64,000 bases of DNA, from NCBI GenBank assembly GCA_910589635.1, contig CAJUTD010000002.1, forward strand, positions 1-64,000, in the 5' to 3' direction. This document shows, piece after piece, positions 1-9,690 of this stretch. This stretch comes from an uncultured Lachnospiraceae bacterium. Its GTDB lineage: Bacteria > Bacillota > Clostridia > Lachnospirales > Lachnospiraceae. Within the stretch, counting starts at the first letter, position 1; the number at the start of each line of letters is the position of its first letter. Position numbers and translations under genes: made by a program. Under the pieces are notes generated by a model. That model saw only the letters and a program-made list of their open reading frames with translations. It did no database searches and was not told the DNA's origin.

Positions 1-150
1 CAGGTGGCGAAGCAGGCAGTAGCAGAAGCGCCCGATATCAGGGAAGACAGAGTAATTCAGGTGAGGAACCGTATGGCATCCGGTAATTATAAGGTGGATA
101 ATGGAGACTTTGCAGCGAAATTACTTGAAAAATACGAAGCGTACTGCTAG
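1..150 (+). CDS. flgM: Anti-sigma-28 factor FlgM, C-terminal part
   Basis: The window opens inside this gene; 49 codons and a TAG stop are visible. FlgM holds the flagellar sigma factor (FliA/SigD) inactive until the hook is finished and is then exported. The visible tail has the FlgM C-terminal pattern: a stretch ending in VIQVRNRMASGNYKVDNGD, then an AAKLLEKY helix, the part that binds sigma-28. It sits 15 bp before flgN, the usual flgM-flgN order in Clostridia. The call rests on this pattern plus context, because the N-terminal half is outside the window. Confidence 0.8.
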   Translation, partial: QVAKQAVAEAPDIREDRVIQVRNRMASGNYKVDNGDFAAKLLEKYEAYC

Positions 151-165
151 AAATGAGGTTTTTGC

Positions 166-678
166 GTGGCGAGCTTAATGGAAGATTTTATGAGTATATT
201 GGAAGAAGAGAATGGGGGATATCAACGTCTGACTGAACTGTCGAAGAAGAAAACGCAGATTATCATAGACGGTGATATTCCTGCTCTTGAGGCAATTACA
301 GATCAGGAGCAGGAAATTACCAGCCGCCTGAAGAATTTGGAAAATAAAAGAAATGAAGTTGTAAATGACATGTCTATCGTACTTAGTAAACGTGCAGAGG
401 ATTTGACGGTTACTAATATGATAGCATTTTTAAATAAACAGCCGCAGGAACAGAGCAAGCTCATAGACCTGCGCGACAGGCTGAGGGAGACATTGGAGAA
501 GATGGCAGAGGTCAATTCTCAAAATGAAATGCTCTTACAGCACGCCATGGAGATGGCGGAATTTGATTTGACATTGTTCCGCAGCATGAGGCAGGCGCCA
601 ACGACTGCGAATTATGATAACCGGGCGAATAACACCGGCGATTTGTTGGGGAACAGCGGTTTTGACGCCAAACAGTAA
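166..678 (+). CDS. flgN: Flagellar export chaperone FlgN
   Basis: A predicted all-helical protein of 170 residues with long heptad-like stretches, the size and character of FlgN. FlgN chaperones the hook-filament junction proteins FlgK and FlgL in the cytoplasm and delivers them to the type III export gate. Its place between flgM and flgK supports this more than any single motif. The GTG at 166 has a GAGG seven bases upstream; an ATG four codons later (178) is the alternative start. The C-terminus is polar and probably disordered (many N, D and G), as in other FlgN proteins. Confidence 0.8.
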   Translation: MASLMEDFMSILEEENGGYQRLTELSKKKTQIIIDGDIPALEAITDQEQEITSRLKNLENKRNEVVNDMSIVLSKRAEDLTVTNMIAFLNKQPQEQSKLIDLRDRLRETLEKMAEVNSQNEMLLQHAMEMAEFDLTLFRSMRQAPTTANYDNRANNTGDLLGNSGFDAKQ

Positions 679-695
679 AGAGAATCAGTGATGAT

Positions 696-774
696 ATCTC
701 TTGGCACTCGGCAGTAAGTAGAGAAGGGAATCTCTTAGCACCCGGTAGAGAGAGAAGGGAATCTCCTGGTGTAC
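696..774 (+). repeat. Short imperfect tandem repeat upstream of flgK
   Basis: About two and a half copies of a 31-34 bp unit lie in the flgN-flgK gap. Unit 1 (696-729) and unit 2 (730-760) both begin ATCTCTT, contain a GCACTCGG or GCACCCGG core and end GAGAAGGGA. Unit 3 (761-774) is only the start (ATCTCCTGG). Each junction forms a small GAGA/TCTC inverted repeat with a Shine-Dalgarno-like AAGGGA. A GTGTAC/GTACAC pair then encloses the following 35 bp. It is outside coding sequence; function unknown, possibly an RNA processing or stability element. Confidence 0.6.
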
Positions 775-838
775 ATAGATTGGTCTGAATATCCATAGAT
801 CAGTACACCGGTAACCGGTAATAAAGGAGAATAGAAAT

Positions 839-2539
839 ATGGCAAATGGAATGGGAAGCCTTTATATCGGGGCATCCGGCTTACAGAACAGTCAGAATGC
901 ATTGAACACAACGGCAAATAACCTTGCCAATGTGGAGACAAAAGGTTATGTCAGGCAGCAAGTACTGTTTGAGGACAGGGATTATGTAACGTTTGACAGA
1001 AAGGCGGCAATCAGCGACCAGCAGGCAGGGCTTGGTGTGAACATTGCAGATGTGGTACATACGAGGAATGCCTTTCTGGATCAGTATTACCGTACGGAGA
1101 ACGGCAGGCAGAATTTCTACGAGGCGTGTGCGGAATCCTCAAGGGAAGTGGAGAATCAGTTTCAGGAGTTAGAAGGCGAACAGTTCCAGACGGCGCTCCA
1201 GGAGTTCTGGGAATCTTTTGCAGAATTTTCCAAAGCGCCGGAAGAGGGAATTTACCAGACCTTAGTTATCCAGAAAGCGACTTTGTTTTTAGACAGGGCG
1301 CAGAAGGTGCAGGAGAATCTCAAGACTTATCAGAAGAACCTCAACTATAAGATCAATAAAAATATTGACAGAATCAATGAGATCGGCACGAAAATCCGTG
1401 ATTTGAACAAGGAGATTCTCAGGATTGAGTCCGGCGGCGTGGAGACAGCAATGACTTTGCGTGATGAGCGTGATAATCTGCTTGATGAATTGTCAGGGCT
1501 TGCAAAAGTTGACTTTAAAGAGCGTGCAGACGGAACCGTAAGGGTTAAGCTGGAGAATGTAGAATTTGTAGATGAGATTCATGTTTATGAGGTAAGGGGA
1601 TATACAGACCCGGTAACCGGGTTTATAACTCCATATTGGCCACAGTTGTCGGACACCGGCAGAGGCCAGTATACCTATATGTTTGATTATAAGAGCGGAG
1701 ATATTGCCGCAGAATTGAATACAGATATCGGGGCGCTCAAGGGACTTATCGTTTCCAGGGGCGACAGGCCGGCGGATTACCGCGATATTACCGGTATGGA
1801 CCAGCAGAAATATGAGGACACTACAGGTATGTCAGTAGTAATGACTGCACAGGCAGAGTTAGATCAGCTTATCCATGAAGTTGTGACCTCCATTAATGAT
1901 CTGTTCAGTCCGTTGACTACTGCAAGCTTCACGGCGGCAGACGGCACTGTATACCGCAATGTCAAGGTATGGGATGAGGAAAATGGTTCTGTGGGCACGG
2001 ATGGGCAAAAGCCCGGACGCGAGCTTTTCACCAGGCGTGGATGCGACCGTTATAACAAAGTGACAGCCAATGACGGTACTGTATATTATGTGTATAATGA
2101 GGAAGATTTGAAAGATACGGCCAAGATGTATACGACCGGCGGTATCACAATCAATGAAGATTTGTTACAGTTAGAAAATGCACTTCCACATCTTAAGAAA
2201 AATGGTGAACCGGACAGGGCGATGGCCCAGGCGTTAGTGGCATTGTGGGATCAGAAAAGACAGACGATCAATCCCAGCAATACAGATCCTTGTACTTTTA
2301 AGGAATATTACCGCAGGATGATTCAGGATATCGGAACATCTGGCAATGTCTATGAGGGATTGTCAGCCGGGCTTACCAAAGAGGTTGAGAGTATTGAGAA
2401 CAGCCGCCAGCAGGTAATCGGCGTTTCCTCAGACGAGGAGTTGCAGAACATGATTAAGTACCAGAATGCTTACAATGCGGCCAGCAGGTTTATCAATGTG
2501 ATTTCCGAGATGCTGGAACATATTGTAACCAGATTGTAG
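839..2539 (+). CDS. flgK: Flagellar hook-associated protein FlgK (copy 1)
   Basis: HAP1, the first of two junction proteins linking hook and filament. The 566-residue product has the N-terminal signature of flagellar rod/hook proteins (residues about 10-41, with ALNTTANNLANVETKGYVRQ) and the matching C-terminal helix (KYQNAYNAASRFINVISEML), which pair to form the D0/D1 core. AAAGGAGA precedes the ATG by eight bases. A second FlgK-type gene follows 84 bp downstream. The two share the terminal domains but differ in the middle, so this is an old duplication. Which copy is the main HAP1 cannot be told from sequence. Confidence 0.93.
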   Translation: MANGMGSLYIGASGLQNSQNALNTTANNLANVETKGYVRQQVLFEDRDYVTFDRKAAISDQQAGLGVNIADVVHTRNAFLDQYYRTENGRQNFYEACAESSREVENQFQELEGEQFQTALQEFWESFAEFSKAPEEGIYQTLVIQKATLFLDRAQKVQENLKTYQKNLNYKINKNIDRINEIGTKIRDLNKEILRIESGGVETAMTLRDERDNLLDELSGLAKVDFKERADGTVRVKLENVEFVDEIHVYEVRGYTDPVTGFITPYWPQLSDTGRGQYTYMFDYKSGDIAAELNTDIGALKGLIVSRGDRPADYRDITGMDQQKYEDTTGMSVVMTAQAELDQLIHEVVTSINDLFSPLTTASFTAADGTVYRNVKVWDEENGSVGTDGQKPGRELFTRRGCDRYNKVTANDGTVYYVYNEEDLKDTAKMYTTGGITINEDLLQLENALPHLKKNGEPDRAMAQALVALWDQKRQTINPSNTDPCTFKEYYRRMIQDIGTSGNVYEGLSAGLTKEVESIENSRQQVIGVSSDEELQNMIKYQNAYNAASRFINVISEMLEHIVTRL

Positions 2540-2623
2540 GACAATAGATATAAATATTGCAGGGCATCAAGAGCAAAGCATGGCACGGCTGCATTGCAGC
2601 GGGAACTTGGCAGGAGGTAAAAT

Positions 2624-4453
2624 ATGGCATCAACATTTTTTGGGTTGACGATTGCCGGCTCCGCACTGAATTCTTTTCAGGCGGCAGTGAACACAACGGC
2701 AAATAACATTGCAAATGTGAATACAAAGGGATATACAAGACAGCAGGCACTCCGCATTGCGGCGGAGGCTTTGAGGGTGAACGAACGTTACGGTATGGCG
2801 GGCAGCGGCGTCACTACAACAGAGATTACACAGACGCGTGATTTTTACTATGATGTGAAATATTGGGAGAACAGCGCCAAGCTGGGGCTGTTTGAAGCGA
2901 AATTATATTATGCGCAGCAGGTTGAGGATTTTCTTCTCAACGATGACACTGTGAAAGGTTTCGTGGACATTTTGGGAGAAATGTTCAATGCTTTGGACGA
3001 CGTTAAGGATAAACCGGAAGACAGGGACGCCAGACAGTCGTTTATCAGTAAATCACAGAATTTGGCAAACTTCTTTTCAAGCATGAATGTTGGTTTAACA
3101 CGGCTTCAGGAGGACTGCAACCAGGAAATTTGTACGCAGGTAGACCAGATCAACGGCATTGCACAGAAGATTGCGTTGCTTAACAAGCAGATTAATGTTA
3201 TCGAGCTCCAAGGCGTCAATGCCAACGAGCTTCGCGACCAGAGAGCGCTTCTGGTCGATGAACTGTCGGATTTGGTTGAGGTGGACGTCAGGGAGACGGA
3301 TGTGATAGACCCACAATATCCGAATGTCCGCACCGGAGCCACGAATTTTCTCTTGAAAATCAATGGACAGACGCTGGTAGATACGTTTGACTATAATCAG
3401 TTGACATATGTGGCGCGCGAGAAGAAGGTCAATCAGAGTGATGCAGACGGTTTATACGACCTTTACTGGGAGGGAGACAATATTCCGTTTAGCGTGACAG
3501 GCAAAGGATGTACCGGAAGGCTCAAAGGCCTGTTTGATATGCGCGATGGCAATAACGACGAAGGGTTCAGCGGAATCGTAGAATCTGTGAGGGCAGGCGC
3601 AACAGGAGATATTGTAAGGATTAAGAATCCGAGTATTACTGACATTAACAACATGACGATGATGGATGACGGTATTATTACACTCAATAACAAAGATTAC
3701 CGTTATTCTGGATTTACTTATGATGCTGAGACAAAGACGTATGAGTTCCACTTGAAACGCACGCTTTCCGTGGACGAAAGAGAGGATTTAAACAACCGTA
3801 CGGCAGCTATCGGCGAGAGTATTGACGCGATGGGCGTTCCCTACTACCAGGCACAGTGCAACAGCTTCCTGCGCGAGTTTGCTAAACAGCTCAATAACCT
3901 GCAAAGGTCGGGCGTAGATTTGGACGGAGTGGATGCCGGTTCTTTCTTCGTAGCAGGCAACGCGGCGGACGGCAGCGAATATGATTTTTCTGATTACGAC
4001 GCCAGTGGCAGTATGAGTACTTTTAAGAACGATTACTATAAATTGACGACGTCCAATGTCAAGGTAGCGACGGAAGTTATGAAGAACCCAGATAGGCTGG
4101 CGACTATAACGAAGGATGATTACGCGAACGGCGTGGCGAACCAGGAATTGGTAGAGGAGATGAAGAAACTTTATTCCGAAGTTAAAATGTTCCGCGGCGG
4201 CGGCGCCAATGAATTCCTCAAGTGTTTGATTACCGATAATTCTGTGGATACGCAGAAGGCGGAGACTTTGTATAAAAATTTCAGTAATATTTCCGAGACG
4301 ATTATACAGAAGAGGATGTCCATCTCAGCAGTAGATGAAGATGAAGAAGGTCTTGATATGCTTCGGTTCCAGAATGCTTATAATCTGGCTTCCAAGATGG
4401 TGCAGACCCTGACAGAGATGTATGACAGACTGATTCTGGAGACCGGTGTATAA
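2624..4453 (+). CDS. flgK: Flagellar hook-associated protein FlgK (copy 2)
   Basis: A second 609-residue HAP1-type protein. N-terminal region AVNTTANNIANVNTKGYTRQ and C-terminal RFQNAYNLASKMVQTLTEMY are the FlgK D0/D1 signatures. The middle (about residues 240-500) differs from copy 1. AGGAGG lies just before the ATG, and the gene ends 12 bp before flgL. Tandem FlgK-like genes are known from several Lachnospiraceae. Both are probably exported with FlgN; they could form different rings of a longer junction or be alternatives. Confidence 0.92.
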   Translation: MASTFFGLTIAGSALNSFQAAVNTTANNIANVNTKGYTRQQALRIAAEALRVNERYGMAGSGVTTTEITQTRDFYYDVKYWENSAKLGLFEAKLYYAQQVEDFLLNDDTVKGFVDILGEMFNALDDVKDKPEDRDARQSFISKSQNLANFFSSMNVGLTRLQEDCNQEICTQVDQINGIAQKIALLNKQINVIELQGVNANELRDQRALLVDELSDLVEVDVRETDVIDPQYPNVRTGATNFLLKINGQTLVDTFDYNQLTYVAREKKVNQSDADGLYDLYWEGDNIPFSVTGKGCTGRLKGLFDMRDGNNDEGFSGIVESVRAGATGDIVRIKNPSITDINNMTMMDDGIITLNNKDYRYSGFTYDAETKTYEFHLKRTLSVDEREDLNNRTAAIGESIDAMGVPYYQAQCNSFLREFAKQLNNLQRSGVDLDGVDAGSFFVAGNAADGSEYDFSDYDASGSMSTFKNDYYKLTTSNVKVATEVMKNPDRLATITKDDYANGVANQELVEEMKKLYSEVKMFRGGGANEFLKCLITDNSVDTQKAETLYKNFSNISETIIQKRMSISAVDEDEEGLDMLRFQNAYNLASKMVQTLTEMYDRLILETGV

Positions 4454-4465
4454 GGAGGTTCTTAA

Positions 4466-5995
4466 ATGAGAGTTACGAATAGTATGATCAGCAGAAACAG
4501 CATGACGAATATGAATGGCAACAAGGTAAACGTTGACAAGCTGAATAACCAGATGACATCACAGAAGAAAATTTCCAGGCCGTCCGAGGATCCCGTAATT
4601 GCCATCCGGGCGCTACGCCTTAGAAGTAATTTGAACGAATTGAACCAGTATTACGAGCGAAACATCCCGGACGCCAGGTCATGGATGGAAGTAACCGAGG
4701 GAGCGCTCAACAATATGCAGACAATTTTAGGCAATATTTATAAAGAGTGCAATAATGGAGCGACTGATACGCTGACACAGGAGGATCGCAATGCCATTCT
4801 CAAAAATCTCCGTTCTATGAGGGAGCAGGTATATCACGAGGGGAATGCAGATTATGCCGGAAGGTATGTGTTTACTGGTTATAAGACGAACAAACCGCTT
4901 ACATTTTCAGACAATGAAAAAGATACGGCCTATGAAATTACAGAGAAGATTTCTTTTGAGGATATTGAGGAGAAACGTTACTACAGTGATGAAGTGGTAG
5001 TGCCGAACACGCTTGCGGATGTGCAGGCAGGCGTTGATTTGGCGGATATGCCCAAGGAGCATATCAATAAGAGCATCCGCCTGTCCTATGAGGCGACGGA
5101 AGAGCTGGATACCAAAAACCTCAAATATTATAACGAAGCTGCCGGCCGTTGGGAAGAGCTGGGAGAGATGATTATTGACGGTGACTATGTTGATGTCAAG
5201 TCAGATTTGTCTTATGATGACTGGGAAGCAATGGATTTTGCAGTCGGTGATAACCAGGTGCTCTTTTTTAAAGAGACCGGAGAACTCGTTTTGGGTGATA
5301 AAGTTGCCGCCCAGATGGCGAGCCAGAAGACGGAACTTACCGTTACCTATTCCAAAAAAGGCTTTGATAAAGGAGAACTTCGCCCTGAGCATTACTTTGA
5401 CTGTAAAGACATCACAGATCCGGATCCGAAGAATCATATCGAATACACGAAAGAGAACCAGGAAATTAAATACACAGTTGCATTTGGACAGGAGCTTACG
5501 GTCAACACACAGGCGAGCGACGTGTTTGACGCATCCATCGGCAGGGATATAGATGAACTTACAAATGCCGTCCAGGCGGCAATTGCAGCTCATGATAAAA
5601 TTACAAAATTGGAAGATATGAAGAAACAGGAGCAGTACTCAGATCCGTTGTCTCAGGCAGGAATTGCAGAGTGGATCGAGGCGGCGGAGAAAGAGGCTGC
5701 ATATGCGGACGATTATATGCAAAAACTGTATTCCAGGGGCATCGGCAAGTTCCAGAACTACAAAGACAAAGTGACTCTGGCGAGGACGGACCTTGGCAGC
5801 CGTGAGAATAGATTGGATTTGACTGAGAACAGGATGTCCGACCAGCAGACAACATTTGAGACGCTCAAGTCCAGGAATGAGGACATGGAATTGTCCGACA
5901 TTATCATTGAGTACACGGCCGCATATAATGCCTACCAGGCGTCTTTACAGGCTTCGGCAAAGGCAAACGGACAGACATTATTGAATTACCTGTAA
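4466..5995 (+). CDS. flgL: Flagellar hook-associated protein FlgL (HAP3)
   Basis: HAP3, the second junction protein, which joins FlgK to flagellin. The start MRVTNSMISRNSMTNMNGN and the KISRPSEDPVIAIRALRLRS segment (about residues 35-55) are typical of FlgL and flagellin D0/D1 domains, and the C-terminus (AYNAYQASLQASAKANGQT) matches. At 509 residues it is longer than enterobacterial FlgL (about 317), with extra sequence in the middle, roughly residues 150-370. Its AAGGAGG ribosome binding site overlaps the stop codon of the preceding flgK, so the two are probably translationally coupled. Confidence 0.93.
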   Translation: MRVTNSMISRNSMTNMNGNKVNVDKLNNQMTSQKKISRPSEDPVIAIRALRLRSNLNELNQYYERNIPDARSWMEVTEGALNNMQTILGNIYKECNNGATDTLTQEDRNAILKNLRSMREQVYHEGNADYAGRYVFTGYKTNKPLTFSDNEKDTAYEITEKISFEDIEEKRYYSDEVVVPNTLADVQAGVDLADMPKEHINKSIRLSYEATEELDTKNLKYYNEAAGRWEELGEMIIDGDYVDVKSDLSYDDWEAMDFAVGDNQVLFFKETGELVLGDKVAAQMASQKTELTVTYSKKGFDKGELRPEHYFDCKDITDPDPKNHIEYTKENQEIKYTVAFGQELTVNTQASDVFDASIGRDIDELTNAVQAAIAAHDKITKLEDMKKQEQYSDPLSQAGIAEWIEAAEKEAAYADDYMQKLYSRGIGKFQNYKDKVTLARTDLGSRENRLDLTENRMSDQQTTFETLKSRNEDMELSDIIIEYTAAYNAYQASLQASAKANGQTLLNYL

Positions 5996-6034
5996 CAATT
6001 AGTGGCAGTTACCCTGAATAGCGAGGAGTAAAAA

Positions 6035-6499
6035 ATGCAGTTAAATACGAGATTATTTGGAGAAATTGAAATTGAAGAAGAGAAGATTATCTTCTTTGAA
6101 AAGGGAATTATTGGTTTTCCGCATTGCCAGAGGTTTACATTAATCTATGACGAGACAGACGATGGGAAGCGCAAGAACATCTCATGGCTCCAGTCCATTG
6201 AAGAGCCGGGGTTTGCGCTTCCGGTTATGGATCCTTTGATTGTGAAAGCAGATTACGATCCCCAGGTAGAGCATGACCTGCTCAAAGGACTTGGGACCCT
6301 GACGGAGGAGAATCTTTATGTCCTGGTAACGGTGACGGTGCCCACGGACATTAAGAAGCTCAGTGTAAATCTGAAAGCTCCTATTATCATCAATGTTGCG
6401 GAGCGCAAAGCAGAGCAGCTCATTGTGGAAGATAATTTCCCAGTGAAATACCCCATTTATGACATATTGCAGGACAGAAAAGAAAAGGCGGGTGAATAG
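6035..6499 (+). CDS. fliW: Flagellar assembly factor FliW
   Basis: FliW binds cytoplasmic flagellin and also antagonises CsrA; when flagellin is exported, free FliW sequesters CsrA and flagellin translation rises. The 154-residue product has the family's features: an N-terminal [21 protein letters not shown], a central [17 protein letters not shown] and the C-terminal [15 protein letters not shown] precedes the start. The stop codon is one base before the csrA ATG, so the pair is translationally coupled, as in Bacillus and most Clostridia. Confidence 0.96.
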   Translation: MQLNTRLFGEIEIEEEKIIFFEKGIIGFPHCQRFTLIYDETDDGKRKNISWLQSIEEPGFALPVMDPLIVKADYDPQVEHDLLKGLGTLTEENLYVLVTVTVPTDIKKLSVNLKAPIIINVAERKAEQLIVEDNFPVKYPIYDILQDRKEKAGE

Positions 6500-6500
6500 G

Positions 6501-6716
6501 ATGCTGGCGTTGACCAGAAAAAAGGGAGAATCCATTGTTGTTAATAATGATATAGAAATCAGTATTTTGGATATTCGAGGAGAACAGGTCAAAGTCGGAA
6601 TCAGCGCGCCTAAGGATGTGCCGGTATACCGCAAGGAAGTATATCTCCAGATCCAGAAAGAGAATGAAGCCGCAGTCAGCTTAGACAGTGTGAATGCGCT
6701 GAAAAATATTCTTTAG
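6501..6716 (+). CDS. csrA: Carbon storage regulator / translational repressor CsrA
   Basis: A small RNA-binding protein that blocks translation by binding GGA motifs, best known in Gram-positives for repressing flagellin. The product starts [14 protein letters not shown] and carries [13 protein letters not shown] with the conserved RNA-binding Arg at residue 44. It has 71 residues, usual for Firmicute CsrA. An upstream in-frame start would add 14 unlikely residues; the ATG at 6501 matches the family and was chosen. It is coupled to fliW. A probable target lies in the fliC leader (10899-10931). Confidence 0.97.
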   Translation: MLALTRKKGESIVVNNDIEISILDIRGEQVKVGISAPKDVPVYRKEVYLQIQKENEAAVSLDSVNALKNIL

Positions 6717-6720
6717 AGCG

Positions 6721-6747
6721 TAAACATTTATCAAAAAATACCGATAA
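6721..6747 (+). promoter_or_regulatory. Sigma-28 (FliA/SigD) promoter upstream of flaG
   Basis: TAAA at 6721-6724, 16 bases, then CCGATAA at 6741-6747. Read as TAAA-N15-ACCGATAA this differs at one position from the enteric consensus TAAA-N15-GCCGATAA. It lies just after csrA and about 90 bp before flaG, so it should start a late transcript for flaG-fliD-fliS and the following chaperone gene, independent of the upstream flgK-csrA transcript. Confidence 0.85.
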
Positions 6748-6834
6748 TCATTATAAGATAAAGGATTTTATAGAGAAGGGACAGTTGGAGGCTGCCAGTC
6801 CATCTGTCTTCGATATCACATGGAGGTGATGAAA

Positions 6835-7365
6835 ATGGCAATGGAAGCATTGAAATCTGCGGGGATTAAGGCATATCAGGGAAGTAGCCCCAAGCCTGCA
6901 GTACAGACAGTTGAGACGGCGGTACAGCCGCAGGCTTCCGCAACGGTGAAGGCTATCAAGACGACGGAAAAGGCCGTTGATGTGGTAGAGGTGAAGCCCG
7001 ATAGGAAAGCGGAGGCGAAGCCGGATAGAAGAGCCGCTAAAGTTATGGCGGGCAGGGGGAACACCGGCAGGGTACAGGAGATGCCCAGAGGAAAAGCAGC
7101 GGAGCCGGTTGTTTCGGATAATACGGAAACAGCGGATAGTACGGCTGCCAATGAGAAGCTGAAACGCGCAGTGGAAGAGATTAACAAGAAAGCTGCCAAT
7201 TCAGAAGCAGTATTTGGAGTCCATGATTCTACAAACCGTGTGACAATTAAGATTGTAGATAAGGAAACGAAGGAAATATTGAAGGAATATCCGCCGGAGA
7301 AGACGCTTGACATGATTGCGAAGGTGTGGGAACTGGCTGGGTTGTTAGTGGATGAAAAGGGATAG
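6835..7365 (+). CDS. flaG: Flagellar protein FlaG
   Basis: A FlaG-family protein that modulates filament length and structure and is usually encoded before fliD. Residues from about 110 to the end form the conserved part: LKRAVEEINKKAANSEAVF, then VTIKIVDKETKEILKEYPPE and a C-terminal helix. The first 100 residues are low-complexity, rich in A, V, K and E. GGAGGTGAT at 6822-6830 fits the ATG at 6835 (176 residues); the ATG at 6820 would put the ribosome binding site inside the gene. The sigma-28 promoter at 6721 lies upstream. Confidence 0.85.
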   Translation: MAMEALKSAGIKAYQGSSPKPAVQTVETAVQPQASATVKAIKTTEKAVDVVEVKPDRKAEAKPDRRAAKVMAGRGNTGRVQEMPRGKAAEPVVSDNTETADSTAANEKLKRAVEEINKKAANSEAVFGVHDSTNRVTIKIVDKETKEILKEYPPEKTLDMIAKVWELAGLLVDEKG

Positions 7366-7376
7366 GAGGAATTATT

Positions 7377-9677
7377 ATGGCAATTAGAGTATCAGGTCTT
7401 GCGTCCGGACTGGACACCGATTCCATTGTTCAGGAGTTGGTTTCTGCTTACAGTAAGAAGAAGGATAAGCATGTAAAGGCGCAGACTAAATTAGAATGGA
7501 AGATGGATGCCTGGAAAGAGCTGAATAAGAAGGTGAAAAAGCTTTATTCAAGACTGGGCAACATGAAGCTGAGTACTTACTATAACAAGAAGACGACTAC
7601 AATCTCAGACAGCACGAAGGCGACAATTTCAGCCAGCAACAGTGCGATGAATGGGACGCAGACATTGAAGATTAATGAGGTGGCGTCCACTGGTTATCTC
7701 ACCGGCGGCAAGATGAAGGATGGTACTACAGGCAGTACAACTTTAGGAGAACTTGGGCTTGCAGACGGCGACAAGGGAAGCGTGGCAGTTAAGACCAAGA
7801 AAGGCACGGTCAACATTGATATCAGCTCAGACATGAAAGTATCGCAGTTTGTCAATAAGCTCAAAGACGCCGGAGTGTCCGCCAATTATGATTCTACTTA
7901 TAACCGTATTTACATCACGGCAAAGGACAGCGGCGTGGAGAACGATTTCGCTTTGACGGCTACAGACGCAAACGGCCTCAAGGCGCTTAAGGGATTAGGG
8001 CTTTACGTTAATTCCCCGGCCAACCAGGAAGCATATAAGCAATGGGATAAGTACGGCGTGGATAAGGATGGCAACCCGACGACAGATCCCGCGAAGCTGA
8101 AAGAAAATTTCGAGTATATTTTAAATACAATTGACAAGTATCAGGGCGAGGGCGCAGGCAGCATAAAGGAATTGCAGGACAAGAACGCCGATTTGAAGAC
8201 TGATATGACAAATCTCCAGGCAGACCGCAATTATGCAGTTGCGTTTATGTCCCTCAAGGGAGCGCTTGCTACCAAGGGTATTGACGGTAATGAGAAGCTC
8301 TCTGCCTCAGAGCAGACTGAGATGGAGGCGTTGCTTAAGAAGACGGACGCAGAACTCAAAGAAGCCGGCGAGACAGACCGTTTCAATGAGCTGAAAGATA
8401 AGCTTAATTTCAGCGATAAGGATTTTGCGCAGCTTAGGGCTAATGCGATGGCAGTTGACAACTATGAAGCAGATTCTGAGAATCTCCAGGTAGTGACTGA
8501 CATCCATGCTGCTTACAATGATCCGGACAGTACGGCAAAGCTTCAGGCATGGGTAGATAATAATACAGCTGAGATTCAGAATGTTTCCGACGCAATGCAG
8601 GCTAACAACGACCTGATTGCAGAGAAGAAAGCATATATTAAGGATAACGCGCTTTTGACATCCTCAGCTCCGGCGGCGAAACTGACCGAAGAAGAGTTAA
8701 AGACAATGACAGATGCTGAGATTGCAGCCTTTAAGGCACAGGACAACGAAAAGCGCGCAGGTCTCCTGGCAGATAAATACCAGTATGTGCAGAATGTTAA
8801 GAATGATACCGGTTCTTTCACATCTGATGCAGTCAGGGTCAACGGCTCAGATGCTGAGATTGAGTTGAACGGCGTGAAGTACCAGTCTTCAAGCAATAAT
8901 ATTACGGTCAACGGCATTACAGTTACCGCTTTGCAGAAGACAGCCCCAGGCGAGACGCTTTCGATTACCACCCAGGCTGACGTCCAGGGAATTTATAATA
9001 GCATTAAGGACTTCCTCAAAGAATACAATGCGTTGATTAAAGAGATGGATGAGCTTTACAATGCAGATTCGGCGAAGGGTTATGAGCCTCTGACAGACGA
9101 AGAAAAAGAGGCGATGAGCGATAAGGAGATTGAGAAGTGGGAGGAGAAGATTAAAAGCTCTATCCTCAGAAGGGATGACAACCTCTCCACAGTCATGAAC
9201 ATGATGACTACCGCCATGGGTAAGAGTTTTCAGCTGAGCGACGGCAAGACATACAGCTTGTCAAGCTTTGGCATCCATACCCAGGGTTATCTCGACTCTG
9301 CTGAGAATGAAGGCTATGTACTTCACATAGACGGAGACAGCGAGGATGAAGTTACTGCCGGTAAGAGCGACAGGCTGCTTGCCGCTATCCAGAAAGATCC
9401 TGACATGGTGCAGGAATTCTTCCAGAAATTATCTGATAATCTCTATACGAAGCTGGACAAGAAGATGAAGAGTACCACCATGAACAGCAAGTACAGCATC
9501 TACAATGACAAGAAGATGCAGAGAGATTACGATGACTACACGAAGACCATTAAGAAATGGGAAGAGAAAGTCACCGCCATGGAAGACTATTACTATAAGA
9601 AGTTTACGGCAATGGAGAAGGCGCTTGCCACCTTGCAGAACAGTACCAGCGCATTAAGCGGCTTATTAGGTTCCTGA
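7377..9677 (+). CDS. fliD: Flagellar filament cap protein FliD (HAP2)
   Basis: FliD caps the growing filament and folds exported flagellin into place. The N-terminus (SGLASGLDTDSIVQELV, about residues 5-21) and the C-terminal helical domain (YYKKFTAMEKALATLQNSTSALSGLLG) are the FliD_N and FliD_C signatures. At 766 residues it is far longer than the usual 450-500. The extra region, about residues 210-480, is helical and rich in K, D and E, consistent with a surface-exposed insertion. AGGAGGAATT precedes the ATG. FliS follows after a hairpin. Confidence 0.94.
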   Translation: MAIRVSGLASGLDTDSIVQELVSAYSKKKDKHVKAQTKLEWKMDAWKELNKKVKKLYSRLGNMKLSTYYNKKTTTISDSTKATISASNSAMNGTQTLKINEVASTGYLTGGKMKDGTTGSTTLGELGLADGDKGSVAVKTKKGTVNIDISSDMKVSQFVNKLKDAGVSANYDSTYNRIYITAKDSGVENDFALTATDANGLKALKGLGLYVNSPANQEAYKQWDKYGVDKDGNPTTDPAKLKENFEYILNTIDKYQGEGAGSIKELQDKNADLKTDMTNLQADRNYAVAFMSLKGALATKGIDGNEKLSASEQTEMEALLKKTDAELKEAGETDRFNELKDKLNFSDKDFAQLRANAMAVDNYEADSENLQVVTDIHAAYNDPDSTAKLQAWVDNNTAEIQNVSDAMQANNDLIAEKKAYIKDNALLTSSAPAAKLTEEELKTMTDAEIAAFKAQDNEKRAGLLADKYQYVQNVKNDTGSFTSDAVRVNGSDAEIELNGVKYQSSSNNITVNGITVTALQKTAPGETLSITTQADVQGIYNSIKDFLKEYNALIKEMDELYNADSAKGYEPLTDEEKEAMSDKEIEKWEEKIKSSILRRDDNLSTVMNMMTTAMGKSFQLSDGKTYSLSSFGIHTQGYLDSAENEGYVLHIDGDSEDEVTAGKSDRLLAAIQKDPDMVQEFFQKLSDNLYTKLDKKMKSTTMNSKYSIYNDKKMQRDYDDYTKTIKKWEEKVTAMEDYYYKKFTAMEKALATLQNSTSALSGLLGS

Positions 9678-9690
9678 TAAGCATGAACAG

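Noticed and set aside
2588..2600. Palindrome GCTGCATTGCAGC, with 12 of its bases repeated near 10154
   Set aside because: A short palindrome found twice; the second copy is part of the larger hairpin. Too little to call a repeat family.
5175..5593. Open frames of 125-130 codons on both strands inside flgL
   Set aside because: They overlap a clear flgL in other frames, lack ribosome binding sites and show no domain.
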